Counted from the stretch's first letter, positions 10,901 through 20,394 are shown. The stretch is DNA of 64,000 nucleotides from Cyclobacteriaceae bacterium (GCA_019638275.1 JAHBUC010000006.1:1-64000); one strand, 5' to 3'. Made by a program: numbers and translations. Notes: a model not told the origin generated them from the sequence alone.

Positions 10901-11128
10901 ACCACCGGTAGCGCCAAAGTAAAACAGGTTAGGTTTGCCGGGTACACCGGTTACGGCTGCAGAGCGGCCGCCACGGAATGGTCCGATGCTTCGCCATTCC
11001 ATGCCGTTATAAAGTTTTTCATCATAGCTAACCGTAGTTTTTGCTGTTGATGGAGCGCCTTTTCGTTGCGCCCAGGCTGGTAGCCAAAGCATAAAAAGGC
11101 ATAGTGCAATCAGGCAGAACTTCTTCAT
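7988..11128 (-). CDS. large exported BNR/VPS10-like beta-propeller protein
   Basis: The product (1046 aa) begins with a clear signal peptide (about 1-20, ending PAWAQ) and contains many BNR/Asp-box style repeats through about residue 740, seen as recurrent S.DGG.TW elements (for example SIDGGKTWKR, STDGGETWTN, SDDAGQTWRK, FDDGVSWKP). The remainder holds an Ig-like or helper region (about 800-880) and a helical, charged tail (about 890-1040). It belongs to the WD40/YVTN/BNR-like family often annotated as glycosyl hydrolase or sortilin-like, but glycosidase activity is not proven for the family. It is probably periplasmic or surface-exposed. The start is the ATG directly before the signal peptide. 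Confidence 0.88.
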   Translation of the reverse strand: MKKFCLIALCLFMLWLPAWAQRKGAPSTAKTTVSYDEKLYNGMEWRSIGPFRGGRSAAVTGVPGKPNLFYFGATGGGVWRTTDAGNSWENISDGFFGGSIGAVAVSEWDNNVIYVGGGEKTVRGNVSYGYGMWKSVDAGKTWSHIGLKDSRHIPRIRIHPKNPDVVYAAVLGDLFKSSDERGVYKSIDGGKTWKRTLFANADAGAIDLCFDPNNPRIMYASTWRIRRTPYSLESGGDGSAMWKSTDGGETWTNITANQGLPKGTWGIVGVSVSPVNSNRVYAIIENENGGVYRSDDAGQTWRKMNDNRNLRQRAWYYTRIYADTKDEDLVYVLNVSYHKSKDGGRTFESANAPHGDHHDLWIAPEDNQRMIMADDGGAQVTFDGGANWSTYHNQPTAQFYRVTTDNVFPYRIYGAQQDNSTVRIYHRTDGFAITEQDWETTAGSESGHLAPDPSDPDVVYGGNYGGLLEMQNHRTGESRAVNVWPNNPMGHGAEDMKYRFQWNFPIFFSPHNPKKLYTTSNHVHVSLNGGHSWETISPDLTRNDKTKLGPSGGPITKDNTSVEYYCTIFAAGESPYEKDFIVTGSDDGLIYATTDGGKEWKNVTPQGMPEWMMFNSVEFDPHTKGGIYVAGTRYKLGDYRPYLYKSKDYGKTWTKITEGIDAGHFTRVLRADPKRKGLLYAGTESGMYVSFDDGVSWKPFQLNLPVVPITDLTIKNDNLIAATQGRSFWLIDDLTPLHQLSDQVAASDSYLFKPMPSYRMGPAFSFGRASRTAGQNHPGGVIVHYYLKDTTKAEVSLEFLQADGKLIKKYSTKPNPKDKVEKLTLKQPGMNKFNWNMRYPEADRFDGLILWASSLNGPRALPGTYKARLTVNGKVQETEFEILKDPRSDATDADMKAQFDFAQEVLGKVNETHTAIKKIRQAREQINRAIDPIKDQKDAMKDILDKAKNIQDQMKTIEETLYQTKNRSGQDPLNFPIRLNNKLAHLNSLVSSGNFAPTEQMVTFKNEITTEIDKHLNSLKKIFDEEIPAFNNLVKQKNIDVVVLKE

Positions 11129-11129
11129 A

Positions 11130-11159
11130 GGTATCAGGATAAGTTTTGACGATGATACC
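11130..11159. repeat. inverted repeat just upstream of the BNR-repeat gene
   Basis: GGTATCA (11130-11136) and TGATACC (11153-11159) form a perfect 7-bp inverted repeat one base upstream of the start codon at 11128. It may be a leader hairpin or protein-binding site, or chance; no function can be read from it. Confidence 0.3.
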
Positions 11160-11260
11160 CTGAAATTACAAAAACGCGAAGCACTTTTTTATCAAAGGCA
11201 ATTAAAGGTTTTGCACATGCAAAAGTATTTTTTGACTTTGCCTGTTCATTGTTTTGTCCT

Positions 11261-12484
11261 ATGAAGGAAGGAGACCTCAAGAAGCTGTTTAGTATTCCGG
11301 TTATTGTAGCCGCCCTCGGCTATTTTGTTGATATCTATGATTTGCTGCTTTTCAGCATTGTGCGCATTCCCAGCTTGAGGGGATTAGGTGTGCCAGACGC
11401 TGCGCTTTTCGATCAGGGTGAATTTTTACTTCGCGTTCAGATGGGAGGACTTTTGGTGGGTGGAATTATCTGGGGAATTATGGGTGATAAGCGGGGCAGG
11501 CTTTCTGTGTTATTTGGATCAATTCTACTGTACTCCTTAGCAAATATTGCCAACGGTTTTGTAACAACGGTTGATCAATATGCCTGGTTAAGATTTATTG
11601 CGGGTATTGGACTTGCTGGTGAGTTAGGTGCAGGCATAACCTTAGTTTCAGAAGTTTTGCCAACACGCTTACGCGGATATGGAACAACGTTGGTGGCCAG
11701 TGTTGGGTTATTAGGAGCCGTGCTGGCCAATGTGGTGGCGAAGCATTTCGATTGGCAGGTTGCGTATTTTATTGGAGGCGGATTAGGCCTGTTACTGCTG
11801 CTGGCGCGTGTAAGTGTTTTTGAATCGGGTATGTTTTTAACGTTGAAGCAGCAAACCGTTGAGCGGGGAAATTTCATTTCGTTATTCACTTCCTTTGATC
11901 GGTTTAAGCGATTCATGAATTGTATTCTTATCGGTTTACCGATATGGTTTACAATTGGCATTCTAATAACATTCTCTCCGGAATTTTCGCAAGAGATCGG
12001 GGTGCTGAATCCGATTGTTGCCGGTGATGCGGTTATGTTCAGTTATTTGGGTTTGGTGGCTGGAGATATGAGCAGTGGTTTGCTGAGTCAATGGTTTCGA
12101 TCGCGGAAGAAAATCGTTTTTGTGTTTATCCTCCTTACACTAGGGTTTATTCTGTTATACTTATACCCTCCGTTTGCCACCAATACGTTCTTTTATTTTA
12201 CTTGTTTTTGCCTCGGTTTTGGTGTGGGTTATTGGGCGCTGTTTGTAACGATTGCCGCTGAACAATTCGGAACAAATCTGCGTTCCACTGTAGCCACCAC
12301 GGTTCCAAATTTTATTCGTGGTACGGTTGTTCCTTTAACGTTTGCTTTCAAGCTCTTGCGCGATGACACCGGAATAATTATAGGTGCCCTTATTGTTGGT
12401 GTAGCCACCATTCTTATTGCGCTGGTTGCACTTCGGTCGCTGCAAGAAACCTTTGGCCGTGAGTTGAACTTTGTTGAGGATTGA
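11261..12484 (+). CDS. MFS transporter
   Basis: This 407-residue protein has about twelve hydrophobic helices and the major facilitator motif A between helices 2 and 3 (GIMGDKRGRL, near residues 72-81), plus a helix-4 region RFIAGIGLAGELGAG and LPTRLRGYGT, features of the sugar/acid symporter type of MFS carriers. It should sit in the inner membrane and move a small solute with a proton; the substrate cannot be told from sequence. A TTG twelve bases upstream keeps the frame open, but the ATG at 11261 is the natural start because MKEGDLKKLFSIP leads straight into helix 1. It is divergent from the BNR-repeat gene. Confidence 0.9.
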   Translation: MKEGDLKKLFSIPVIVAALGYFVDIYDLLLFSIVRIPSLRGLGVPDAALFDQGEFLLRVQMGGLLVGGIIWGIMGDKRGRLSVLFGSILLYSLANIANGFVTTVDQYAWLRFIAGIGLAGELGAGITLVSEVLPTRLRGYGTTLVASVGLLGAVLANVVAKHFDWQVAYFIGGGLGLLLLLARVSVFESGMFLTLKQQTVERGNFISLFTSFDRFKRFMNCILIGLPIWFTIGILITFSPEFSQEIGVLNPIVAGDAVMFSYLGLVAGDMSSGLLSQWFRSRKKIVFVFILLTLGFILLYLYPPFATNTFFYFTCFCLGFGVGYWALFVTIAAEQFGTNLRSTVATTVPNFIRGTVVPLTFAFKLLRDDTGIIIGALIVGVATILIALVALRSLQETFGRELNFVED

Positions 12485-12544
12485 CGGGATAATATTTGGA
12501 GTGAATATTTTGAGGCTATCAAAACTTTTTTAATTTGCTGTAGT

Positions 12545-14629
12545 ATGAAGAGGGCCGGAGGTATATTCGTTGTTTTTATCTTGCTGGTGATTGTTGTAAG
12601 CCCAGCCCACGGCCAGAATATCTCTTTGCTTGATAGTCTGCACAGGCAGCTTAAAAAATCCAGCGGTGTTACGCGCTTTCAATTGCTTAACGACATCGGT
12701 TTTGAATACCGGCTCTCATATCCTGATAGTACAATATACTATTGCAATCAGGCCTACACACTTGGACTTGAATTGAACGTTGACAAGGAACTTTCAAAGC
12801 CGCTCAGTTTTATCGGCCTGGCCAATGCTTATAAGGGCGATTATAAATCTTCATTCGAGTTTCACCTGAAGTCCGTAGAAGTAGCCCAGGAACAAAATGA
12901 TTCAGCGCAACTGGCATTCTGCTACAATAACTTTGGTCGCCTATTTTACGATCAGGGTGATATGACACGCGCTTATGATAATTTAATTAAAAGTCAGGCA
13001 ATATTTGAAAAGCTTAATGATCCGGTAGGCCTGGCCTATGTATACAGAAGCTTAAGTAATATTTATCGTTCGCAACAGGATTACTCGAAGGCCTTGGAGA
13101 TGGCACTTAAAGCTTACCAACTTCGAAAGAAGACGGGAGATCCCAGGGGGCTTTTATCTGCGTTGATGGAATTGGGTACCGTTTACAGTGAAATGAAGAG
13201 TTCACTGGATGCCAACAGGTGTTTCGAGCAAGCCGATTCTATAGCGGTTAAGATTAATGACCATATAAGTCTGGCGGAGATTAAACTGGGTTGGGGCGAG
13301 TTTCTTTCTGCCAATGACAGTATGAATCATGCTGCTGAACTTGCTGATGAGGCCTACAAAATTATTATCAAATCTGATAACATTCGATTGTTGCCCAGGG
13401 CAAACCTGTTGATGGGGATTGTGAGTTACAAATTAAATGATTTTAAAAAATCAAGGATATTTCTTGATAAGGTCGTGGGGATTGGTAGTCAAACTCATCT
13501 TGACCTTCAACGTGATGCCAATTATTATTTGGGAAAGATAAACGAACGGGAAGGCAAGTTGGCTGAGGCCGCGGCATACACAAACAAATACTTAATACTA
13601 AAAGAATCGTTGCAAAGTGTTGAGTTGGCCCGGCAGATAGAGAAGCTTCAATTTCAATTAGAGATTGAAAAACGTGAACGTGAATATGAACTGCTAAAGG
13701 TAAAGCAAGCAGAAGCAGATGCTGCGGTTAGGCAAAAGCAGTTGGAAAATATAATTCTGATTGTCATAACAGGTTTTGTAACAGCCTTGTTTTTAATGCA
13801 ATGGCGAAATAGTAAGAAAAGGCAGGGCGCAAACGTTAAGCTGGCCAGTCAGAATGAAAAGATTGAACGCCAGCGACTGGAGATATCTCATCAGAATGAA
13901 AAGCTGGAAAAGCGAAATGTTGAACTTTCAGAGCTTAATCATGAGAAGGATACGCTGATGAATATTGTGGCTCATGATTTAAAATCTCCACTAAACCGGA
14001 TAAAGGGTTTGTCAGACTTGATTGAAATGGAGGGAGAACTTAATGCAAATCAAAGGAAGTACCTTGGCTTGATCAAAGACTCTACACGTTCAGGGTTGGA
14101 TTTGATTACAGACTTACTGGATGTAAATGCGCTGGAAGTTAACCGCGAACCTGAATTCTCAATATTCAATTTAAGTACGTTTTTAACAGAGCGAGCCAAT
14201 GCTTTTCGGCCGGGTGCATCTGCCAAAGAAATTGACATTGTGTTGGAACAGCACGTTACTGAGCCTGTAGAATCTGATCAGGAGTATTTATCTCGAATAC
14301 TGGACAACCTGATCTCCAATGCCATTAAATTCTCACCCCGAAGGACGGTTATTCAAATCGTATCGGAAATGAAGGGTGAATATTTTTCAATTTCGGTAAA
14401 GGATCAGGGACCAGGCTTTAACCCAGCCGATATTAAATTCATGTATCAGAAATTTAAGAAGCTTACAGCCCGACCTACAGGTGGAGAAAGTTCCAATGGC
14501 CTTGGGCTAGCTATTGTAAAAATTCTGGTCGACCGGTTGGATGGTAAAATTGATTTGAGAACTGAAATTGGCAAAGGAAGCACTTTCGAAATTCTGCTTC
14601 CATTAAGGCCCATTGTTTCTGTTGTTTAG
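12545..14629 (+). CDS. TPR-repeat sensor histidine kinase
   Basis: The 694-residue protein has a signal peptide (about 1-23), an extracytoplasmic array of tetratricopeptide repeats (about 30-360), a coiled coil (about 365-395), one membrane helix (about 400-418), a second coiled coil, a HisKA domain with NIVAHDLKSPLNRIKGL (about 476-492) and a HATPase domain with NLISNAIKFS, DQGPGF and NGLGLAIVK. Such TPR kinases of Bacteroidota sense an envelope cue through protein-protein contacts. No receiver domain or neighbouring response regulator is present, so its partner is encoded elsewhere. It follows the MFS gene by 60 bases on the same strand and may share its transcript. Confidence 0.93.
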   Translation: MKRAGGIFVVFILLVIVVSPAHGQNISLLDSLHRQLKKSSGVTRFQLLNDIGFEYRLSYPDSTIYYCNQAYTLGLELNVDKELSKPLSFIGLANAYKGDYKSSFEFHLKSVEVAQEQNDSAQLAFCYNNFGRLFYDQGDMTRAYDNLIKSQAIFEKLNDPVGLAYVYRSLSNIYRSQQDYSKALEMALKAYQLRKKTGDPRGLLSALMELGTVYSEMKSSLDANRCFEQADSIAVKINDHISLAEIKLGWGEFLSANDSMNHAAELADEAYKIIIKSDNIRLLPRANLLMGIVSYKLNDFKKSRIFLDKVVGIGSQTHLDLQRDANYYLGKINEREGKLAEAAAYTNKYLILKESLQSVELARQIEKLQFQLEIEKREREYELLKVKQAEADAAVRQKQLENIILIVITGFVTALFLMQWRNSKKRQGANVKLASQNEKIERQRLEISHQNEKLEKRNVELSELNHEKDTLMNIVAHDLKSPLNRIKGLSDLIEMEGELNANQRKYLGLIKDSTRSGLDLITDLLDVNALEVNREPEFSIFNLSTFLTERANAFRPGASAKEIDIVLEQHVTEPVESDQEYLSRILDNLISNAIKFSPRRTVIQIVSEMKGEYFSISVKDQGPGFNPADIKFMYQKFKKLTARPTGGESSNGLGLAIVKILVDRLDGKIDLRTEIGKGSTFEILLPLRPIVSVV

Positions 14630-14790
14630 ATTTTATTACATAGCAGGTTCTTTGCAGTTTATTCAGATTCGCCTGCCTAATGGAGACAGGGTATAACCGA
14701 TTGCCTGCTTCCTGAAGTGTTTTGTCGAAAAAGGGATAAAAATACTACACCCATAGACAAGGATATTTTTTCTATACGTAGTTTTGCACC

Positions 14791-15048
14791 ATGAAATGGT
14801 TATCAATCGTTGTACTTGTATTGGTTTCAGTTGGCGTTAAGGCGCAAACGGGTCCTTTGCCGAAAGAGGAAAGTGCGCGCATGACTCAGGATCAACGGGT
14901 GATTTATGAAACCGACCGTAAGACAAAGCGTGGCAAAAAGGACATCAGCCTAAAGAAACGCGTTAAAGTGGCAAAGAAAACGGATAGCAAAAGCAGGAAA
15001 ATTCAACAGCCCAGGAAGCAAAAGCCAAAAAAAGCAAAAGGCAAATAG
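14791..15048 (+). CDS. small exported Lys-rich protein
   Basis: I do not recognise a family. The 85-residue product has a signal peptide (about 1-18, cleaved after VKA) and a mature part made almost entirely of charged residues, with a strongly basic Lys/Arg-rich tail (about 45-85). It could bind an acidic polymer such as DNA, lipopolysaccharide or teichoic-like material in the periplasm, but that is only inferred from charge. It is separated from the kinase upstream by about 160 bases in which I see no gene. Confidence 0.6.
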   Translation: MKWLSIVVLVLVSVGVKAQTGPLPKEESARMTQDQRVIYETDRKTKRGKKDISLKKRVKVAKKTDSKSRKIQQPRKQKPKKAKGK

Positions 15049-15059
15049 GACAATCCTGG

Positions 15060-16214
15060 TTATACGTGCTTCAACGCCTGCTCCAGGTCACTGATTAAAT
15101 CTTCCGAATCCTCAATGCCAATACTCAGACGGATGAGCGAATCCACCAGGCCATTCTTTATTCTTTCTTCTTTTGGAATACTGGCGTGTGTCATGGAAGC
15201 GGGATGATTAATTAATGACTCTACACCACCCAGGGACTCAGCCAATGAAAATAGCTGTACGCTTTTCATTAAGGTGAATGCCTTTTCAAGACTATCATCT
15301 TTTAGGGTGAATGAAAGCATCCCTCCAAAGTCGCGCATTTGTTTTTTTGCAATAGCATGATTGGGGTGATCGCTGAATCCAGGCCAATATACTTTCCCAA
15401 CTTTGGGATGATTCTTCAGGAACTCAGCAATTTTTCGCCCGTTCTGACAATGGCGCTCCATGCGCAAATGCAACGTTTTAATACCGCGCAATACCAGAAA
15501 CGAATCCTGTGGTCCGGGCACAGCTCCACATGAATTTTGAATGAAGGCTAAATCCTGAAAAAGTTTTTCATTGTTGGTTGCCAGTGCGCCCATAATAACA
15601 TCGGAATGTCCGCTCAGGTATTTGGTTACCGAGTGCATCACTATGTCAGCGCCCAGGTCAAGTGGACTTTGCAGATATGGAGAAGCAAACGTATTGTCCA
15701 CTGCAACCAGTAAGTTGTTCTTTTTGGCGATAGCCACGCATGCTTCAATGTCGATGATATTCATCAACGGATTACTGGGTGTTTCTAACCAGATTAAACG
15801 TGTGTTACTGTTTATGTACTGGTTAATATTTTCAGCGTGCGTCAGATCAATGAAATGAAACTTGATGCCCAATCGTTCATATACCCTTTTAAACATGCGG
15901 TATGAACCCCCATACAAATCATTCGAGGTGATAACTTCATCACCTTGATTGAGCAGTTTGATGACCGTGTCGGTAGCCCCCATTCCAGAAGAAAAGCATA
16001 AGGCGAACGTAGCATTTTCCAAAGCAGCAATACTTTTCTGGAGTGCGTTGCGGGTTGGGTTAGCTCCACGGGCATAGGCATATCCTTTATGTTTCGCGGG
16101 CTCCTCCTGAACATAGGTTGAAGTCTGGAAAATCGGAGTCATAATTGCCCCGGTTGAAGGATCGGGCTCTACCCCCGCATGTACTGCTTTTGTGCCGAAT
16201 TTCATCTTTGCCAT
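15060..16214 (-). CDS. cystathionine gamma-synthase/lyase family PLP enzyme
   Basis: The 384-residue protein is a full-length Cys/Met metabolism PLP-dependent enzyme. The pyridoxal-phosphate lysine is K198 in SVTKYLSGHSD; FSSGMGATD (about 75-83) and the arginine of YAYARGANPTR (about 46-56) form the cofactor and substrate pocket, and LAESLGGVESLINHPASMTH is the family signature near residue 320-340. It should act in the cytoplasm, joining O-acyl-homoserine with cysteine (synthase) or splitting cystathionine (lyase). The two cannot be told apart with certainty from sequence, so no gene symbol is given. It stands alone and convergent with the Lys-rich protein gene. Confidence 0.9.
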   Translation of the reverse strand: MAKMKFGTKAVHAGVEPDPSTGAIMTPIFQTSTYVQEEPAKHKGYAYARGANPTRNALQKSIAALENATFALCFSSGMGATDTVIKLLNQGDEVITSNDLYGGSYRMFKRVYERLGIKFHFIDLTHAENINQYINSNTRLIWLETPSNPLMNIIDIEACVAIAKKNNLLVAVDNTFASPYLQSPLDLGADIVMHSVTKYLSGHSDVIMGALATNNEKLFQDLAFIQNSCGAVPGPQDSFLVLRGIKTLHLRMERHCQNGRKIAEFLKNHPKVGKVYWPGFSDHPNHAIAKKQMRDFGGMLSFTLKDDSLEKAFTLMKSVQLFSLAESLGGVESLINHPASMTHASIPKEERIKNGLVDSLIRLSIGIEDSEDLISDLEQALKHV

Positions 16215-16294
16215 GTATTTAAAATAAGTTGCAAAGTAATAAATTGTTTGGTCGCCAAATTTTGTAGCTTACTAAAATAATCCCTCCTAACCCT

Positions 16295-19012
16295 ATGAAA
16301 AAAATCACCCTCACATGGCTTGCAGGCAGCTTTTTGCTCCTGTTCGTATCCATTATTCCGTCTTTTGCTCAGGTAGGTATCGGAACAGATGATCCAAATC
16401 CACGGGCTGTACTCGAACTAAAATCTCCCAATAATAATCAGGGATTTTTAGTGCCCCGGTTAACTACCGCGCAGCGAACGGCAGCACCATTTGTTTCATC
16501 TCTTACAGATGAAGACAAAGGCTTACTCGTATTTGATTCGGATACTGATAAGTTTTATTACTGGAGCGGAACTGTTTGGACAGTTATAGAAGACAGTGCC
16601 GGTACCGACAGCCAGACCCTTTCCTATAATTCAACAACCGGTTTGTTGACTATTTCAGGAGGTAATAACGTTACAATTAGTGGAACTTTACCGGGTGGAG
16701 CAGCAGGAGGAGATTTAAGTGGAACGTATCCGAACCCAACACTCGCTAATAATGCTATAAACTCAGCAAAAATTGTTGACGGAACTATCGCCACAATTGA
16801 TTTGGCAGATGGATCAGTAACAGACGCAAAAATTTCAAATGTTGCTCCAGGTAAATTAAGCGCTGCTGGTGCAGTTGCCGGGCAGGTTCTAAAATGGAAC
16901 GGATCAGCATGGGTGCCTCAAGCCGACAATACCGGCACGGGTACGGTAACAAATATTACGACAGGTGCAGGCCTTACAGGTGGCCCGATAACTACAACGG
17001 GCACCATTGCTTTATCGAATACGGGTGTAACTGCGGCATCTTATGGAAGTGCCACAACTGTTCCGCAGTTGACAGTTGATGCCCAAGGAAGGATTACAGC
17101 CGTATCAGGCATTACAATAGCTGGTGTTGCACCCGGTGGGGTAGCCGGTGGCGATCTTACGGGTACGTATCCTTCGCCAACAGTTGCCAACAATGCGATT
17201 ACAACAGCCAAAATTTCGGATGGCGCTGTATCGGATATAAAAATTTCTACAGTAGCTCCCGGTAAGATTACACAAAGCGGAGCAGCAGTGGGACAAGTGT
17301 TGAAATGGAGTGGAGCCGCATGGACACCCCAAGCCGATAATACAGGTACCGGAACGGTGACTAGCATTGCAACTGGTGCTGGTCTTACTGGTGGCCCGAT
17401 AACCACAACGGGCACTATTGCTTTATCGAATACGGGAGTAACTGCAGCGTCTTACGGTAATGCCACTACGGTTCCTCAATTTTCGGTTGATGCTCAAGGA
17501 AGAATTACCGCTGCTTCAGGAGTAGCGATAACTGGAGTCGCTCCTGGTGGGAGTGCATCAGGTGACCTTGCAGGTAACTATCCTGCACCTACAATAGCTA
17601 CTGCTGCAGGAAATAATGTAGTGACTGCCATCAACAATGCAGCCACAACCGGAACAATAAATACTAATCGCCTAAATGGAGCAGTTGTATTAGATACTGA
17701 GTCACCCGCAGCAGGAGATGTTTCAGGTTCTTATTCTGCGGGGTTGAACCTGGGTAACACCACAGTCGCAGCGGGTTCATACGGATCAGCATCTCAAGTG
17801 GCAACTTTTACAGTTGATGCAAAGGGAAGGTTAACTGCTGCAGGTACTTCAGCAATCTCTGGTGTTACACCAGGCGGTACAGCGGGAGGTGATTTGACGG
17901 GTACCTATCCTAATCCAACCGTGGGAAATAATGCAATCAACTCGGCAAAAATTGCTGACGGGTCAATTGTAAATGCAGATATAAGTGGCAGTGCAGCGAT
18001 TGATGTTTCAAAGTTTTCGGTGGGCACAAATGGTCAGGTGCTTACTACATCAGGAGGTGTGTCACAATGGGCAAATCCTAGTGGAAGTAGTTTAATAAAT
18101 AATGCTGGTGTGAGAAATCTATTCGCAGGTCAGTCTGTGGGTGGAACCGGAACAGATAACGCATTCTTTGGTTCTTCTGCCGGTAGCTCAAATAACAGCG
18201 GAAATTATAACGTGATATTTGGAGCGCTTGCAGGTCAGAATAAGGAATTTGGTGACCTAAATACACTTATTGGTTGGCTAGCTGGTTCAGTGTTAACTAC
18301 AGCAACTTTTAATGGGAACACATTTATTGGGGCACAAGCAGGACAGAATTCTACTGGCGGGCCTAATACGTTTTTAGGTGAAAAATCTGGTCAGTTCAAT
18401 ACAACTGGAACTCAAAGCTTATTTGCTGGAAATAGATCAGGCATCACAAATACTACTGGTGGTCAACATACAATTCTTGGATATTTTGCTGATGTAAGTT
18501 CTTCAAACTTGCAAAATGCTACTGCAATTGGGTATAACACCATTGTAAATGCCAGTAACAAAGTCCGAATAGGAAATGGAGCAGTTACAGTAATCGAAGG
18601 CCAAGTGGGTTTCACAGCTGCTTCGGATAAGCGCCTCAAGAAGGATATCCGATCACTTGATGTTGGTCTCGACTTTATTCTGAAATTAAACCCTGTTAGC
18701 TATCAAATGAAGAATTTTAATGATGGTAAGCTGAACTGGGGTTTTCTTGCGCAGGATATTGAAACACTGGTTGGGGATGAAAATGCGATACTTACCATCG
18801 GTGGTGATGCTGACCGTACACTTGGCTTGCGATACACCGATTTTATTGCTCCGTTAGTGAAGGCTGTGCAAGAACAGCAGGTGCTGATTGATTATCTGAA
18901 AGATCGCGTGGATCAGAATGAAATGGAAATACGACTTCTAAAGGATGTGCTTCTTGAATCACAGGGTCAGCCTGTTGAAAACAGTATTAAAAAGGCGCAA
19001 AAAACGCATTAA
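16295..19012 (+). CDS. fibre-like repeat protein with C-terminal S74 chaperone
   Basis: The 905-residue protein has a signal peptide (about 1-25), an N-terminal module beginning QVGIGTDDPNPRAVLEL, then a glycine- and threonine-rich region of long tandem modules (about 130-560), each with GGDL-GTYPNPT, NTGVTAASYGSAT and VDAQGRITA. The C-terminus is an S74 intramolecular chaperone: SDKRLKKDI with the cleavage serine at about residue 777, WGFLAQDIE and DRTLGLRYTDFIAPLVKAVQ, then a coiled coil. S74 domains trimerise the fibre and then cut themselves off. The signal peptide marks it as a cell-surface fibre rather than phage tail. The 20.4-kb gene is a paralogue without S74. Confidence 0.9.
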   Translation: MKKITLTWLAGSFLLLFVSIIPSFAQVGIGTDDPNPRAVLELKSPNNNQGFLVPRLTTAQRTAAPFVSSLTDEDKGLLVFDSDTDKFYYWSGTVWTVIEDSAGTDSQTLSYNSTTGLLTISGGNNVTISGTLPGGAAGGDLSGTYPNPTLANNAINSAKIVDGTIATIDLADGSVTDAKISNVAPGKLSAAGAVAGQVLKWNGSAWVPQADNTGTGTVTNITTGAGLTGGPITTTGTIALSNTGVTAASYGSATTVPQLTVDAQGRITAVSGITIAGVAPGGVAGGDLTGTYPSPTVANNAITTAKISDGAVSDIKISTVAPGKITQSGAAVGQVLKWSGAAWTPQADNTGTGTVTSIATGAGLTGGPITTTGTIALSNTGVTAASYGNATTVPQFSVDAQGRITAASGVAITGVAPGGSASGDLAGNYPAPTIATAAGNNVVTAINNAATTGTINTNRLNGAVVLDTESPAAGDVSGSYSAGLNLGNTTVAAGSYGSASQVATFTVDAKGRLTAAGTSAISGVTPGGTAGGDLTGTYPNPTVGNNAINSAKIADGSIVNADISGSAAIDVSKFSVGTNGQVLTTSGGVSQWANPSGSSLINNAGVRNLFAGQSVGGTGTDNAFFGSSAGSSNNSGNYNVIFGALAGQNKEFGDLNTLIGWLAGSVLTTATFNGNTFIGAQAGQNSTGGPNTFLGEKSGQFNTTGTQSLFAGNRSGITNTTGGQHTILGYFADVSSSNLQNATAIGYNTIVNASNKVRIGNGAVTVIEGQVGFTAASDKRLKKDIRSLDVGLDFILKLNPVSYQMKNFNDGKLNWGFLAQDIETLVGDENAILTIGGDADRTLGLRYTDFIAPLVKAVQEQQVLIDYLKDRVDQNEMEIRLLKDVLLESQGQPVENSIKKAQKTH

Positions 19013-19097
19013 ACGGCAGGGGTTGAACGTGTTACCAATCTTGTTTATTTAAGATGAATAATCTGTAATTTAGATTAAAGTAAACAGTTGGAAAGTC

Positions 19098-19211
19098 ATG
19101 AAACCCTCATTTCTCAGTTTTTTTAAGCAAAAATCAGAAGAAGTAAACAAACAGCCTCTTCCCAGACAGAAAGGTAATGCAGAAGTTGTTAAACCGCCAA
19201 AAATGAATTGA
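19098..19211 (+). CDS. possible 37-residue peptide upstream of the CHU_C gene
   Basis: A short ATG-initiated frame encodes 37 residues rich in Lys, Gln and Pro, with no signal peptide. It ends two bases before the ATG of the following exported protein, a spacing compatible with translational coupling. I do not recognise it. It could equally be a chance frame in the leader of the next gene. Confidence 0.3.
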   Translation: MKPSFLSFFKQKSEEVNKQPLPRQKGNAEVVKPPKMN

Positions 19212-19213
19212 CT

Positions 19214-20347
19214 ATGAGACTAGTACTATTTCTTATTTTACTTTCGCCAGCACTGTTGTTGGCTCAAAGTTTTTATATAAAGAATTCCGCAACAGTGAGC
19301 GTCAGCAATGGGTTTATTCTATCGGTAAAAGATAGTCTTGTAAATTCAGGTACATTAATCAATGATGGTTCGTTGGTTATGGGGGGAGTGTGGCTTAATA
19401 CGGGCACTTACGTGCCGGGTGAAGGCCGTATAACATTCAACAGTACCGCTGGTGAACAGATCATTAACCACAATGCCCAGGCTTTTAGTTGGCTTACTAT
19501 TGAAGGTAGCGGTATTAAAAAATTTCTTGCTGACATTGTGGTAGAACGTGAGTTGATTCTCGTTGAAGGCATTATGCTGGCAGAGAATAATTCAAAGATT
19601 ATTTTTGACAGTGACGCGATCATTACTGGTGGTTCTGATCTTGCGCATGTTAATGGTGCTGTTCAACACTCAGGTGCAGGTACGAAATTATTTCCTGTAG
19701 GCAATGGGTCATTGTATTTGCCAGTGCGACTTAATAATTTGACAGGTTCGCCAGAGATACGCGTTTCTGTCACTGAGTTAAATGGATCGATTATCTTACC
19801 TACATCCAGTTCTCTAAACGCAATTTCTGACCAGCGTTATTTCACCGTTGAACCTGTCTCGGGCTCTCTTCAAAATGCAACGGTAACACTTCCGGTTAGG
19901 AATGAGGATGCATTGGGAGCCGGAAACATTGTTATTGTTCAATCTTCCAATCTTACAGATCCGTTTACTAATCTTGGTCCGGCTACACTTACCGGTTCAC
20001 TTTCGAATGGAGCAATTACCAGTACATTGTCTCCGACAGAAGTGTTGTTGGCACTGGCGCGCGCAGACGTATCTGGAATTTTGGTTTATAATGCCATAGC
20101 ACCAAATGGTTATGAAGCCAATCGCTATATGCAGATTGCAAATTTGCCGGAAGGAAGTATCGTTACTATTTATAACCGTTGGGGCGACAAGGTGTTTGAA
20201 ATGCAAGGTTATGATGATACCGTTTCAGGTAAACGATTTGAGGGTTTTGGCCTTGACGGAAAAGAGCTTCCGTCTGGTAATTATTTTTATAAGATAGAAC
20301 CACCTAATTCCTCGCCCTTAACGGGATTTCTTTCATTGAGGCGGTGA
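19214..20347 (+). CDS. exported protein with CHU_C-like (T9SS type B) sorting domain
   Basis: The 377-residue product has a signal peptide (about 1-18, ending LLAQ), a strand-rich middle with repeated short Gly/Asn/Thr segments, and a C-terminal domain (about 285-377) with NAIAPNGYEANRY, VTIYNRWGDKVFE and ELPSGNYFYKI. Those three blocks are hallmarks of the CHU_C gliding-motility-associated C-terminal domain, which directs export by the type IX secretion system. A TTG six bases upstream is possible, but the ATG at 19214 begins the signal peptide. It lies between the two fibre-like genes on the same strand, so the three may form one surface structure or transcript; that is inference. Confidence 0.87.
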   Translation: MRLVLFLILLSPALLLAQSFYIKNSATVSVSNGFILSVKDSLVNSGTLINDGSLVMGGVWLNTGTYVPGEGRITFNSTAGEQIINHNAQAFSWLTIEGSGIKKFLADIVVERELILVEGIMLAENNSKIIFDSDAIITGGSDLAHVNGAVQHSGAGTKLFPVGNGSLYLPVRLNNLTGSPEIRVSVTELNGSIILPTSSSLNAISDQRYFTVEPVSGSLQNATVTLPVRNEDALGAGNIVIVQSSNLTDPFTNLGPATLTGSLSNGAITSTLSPTEVLLALARADVSGILVYNAIAPNGYEANRYMQIANLPEGSIVTIYNRWGDKVFEMQGYDDTVSGKRFEGFGLDGKELPSGNYFYKIEPPNSSPLTGFLSLRR

Positions 20348-20394
20348 CTTTTAATTACAGTTCGGGTATTTAATCAACAAAATCAAGTAATGTC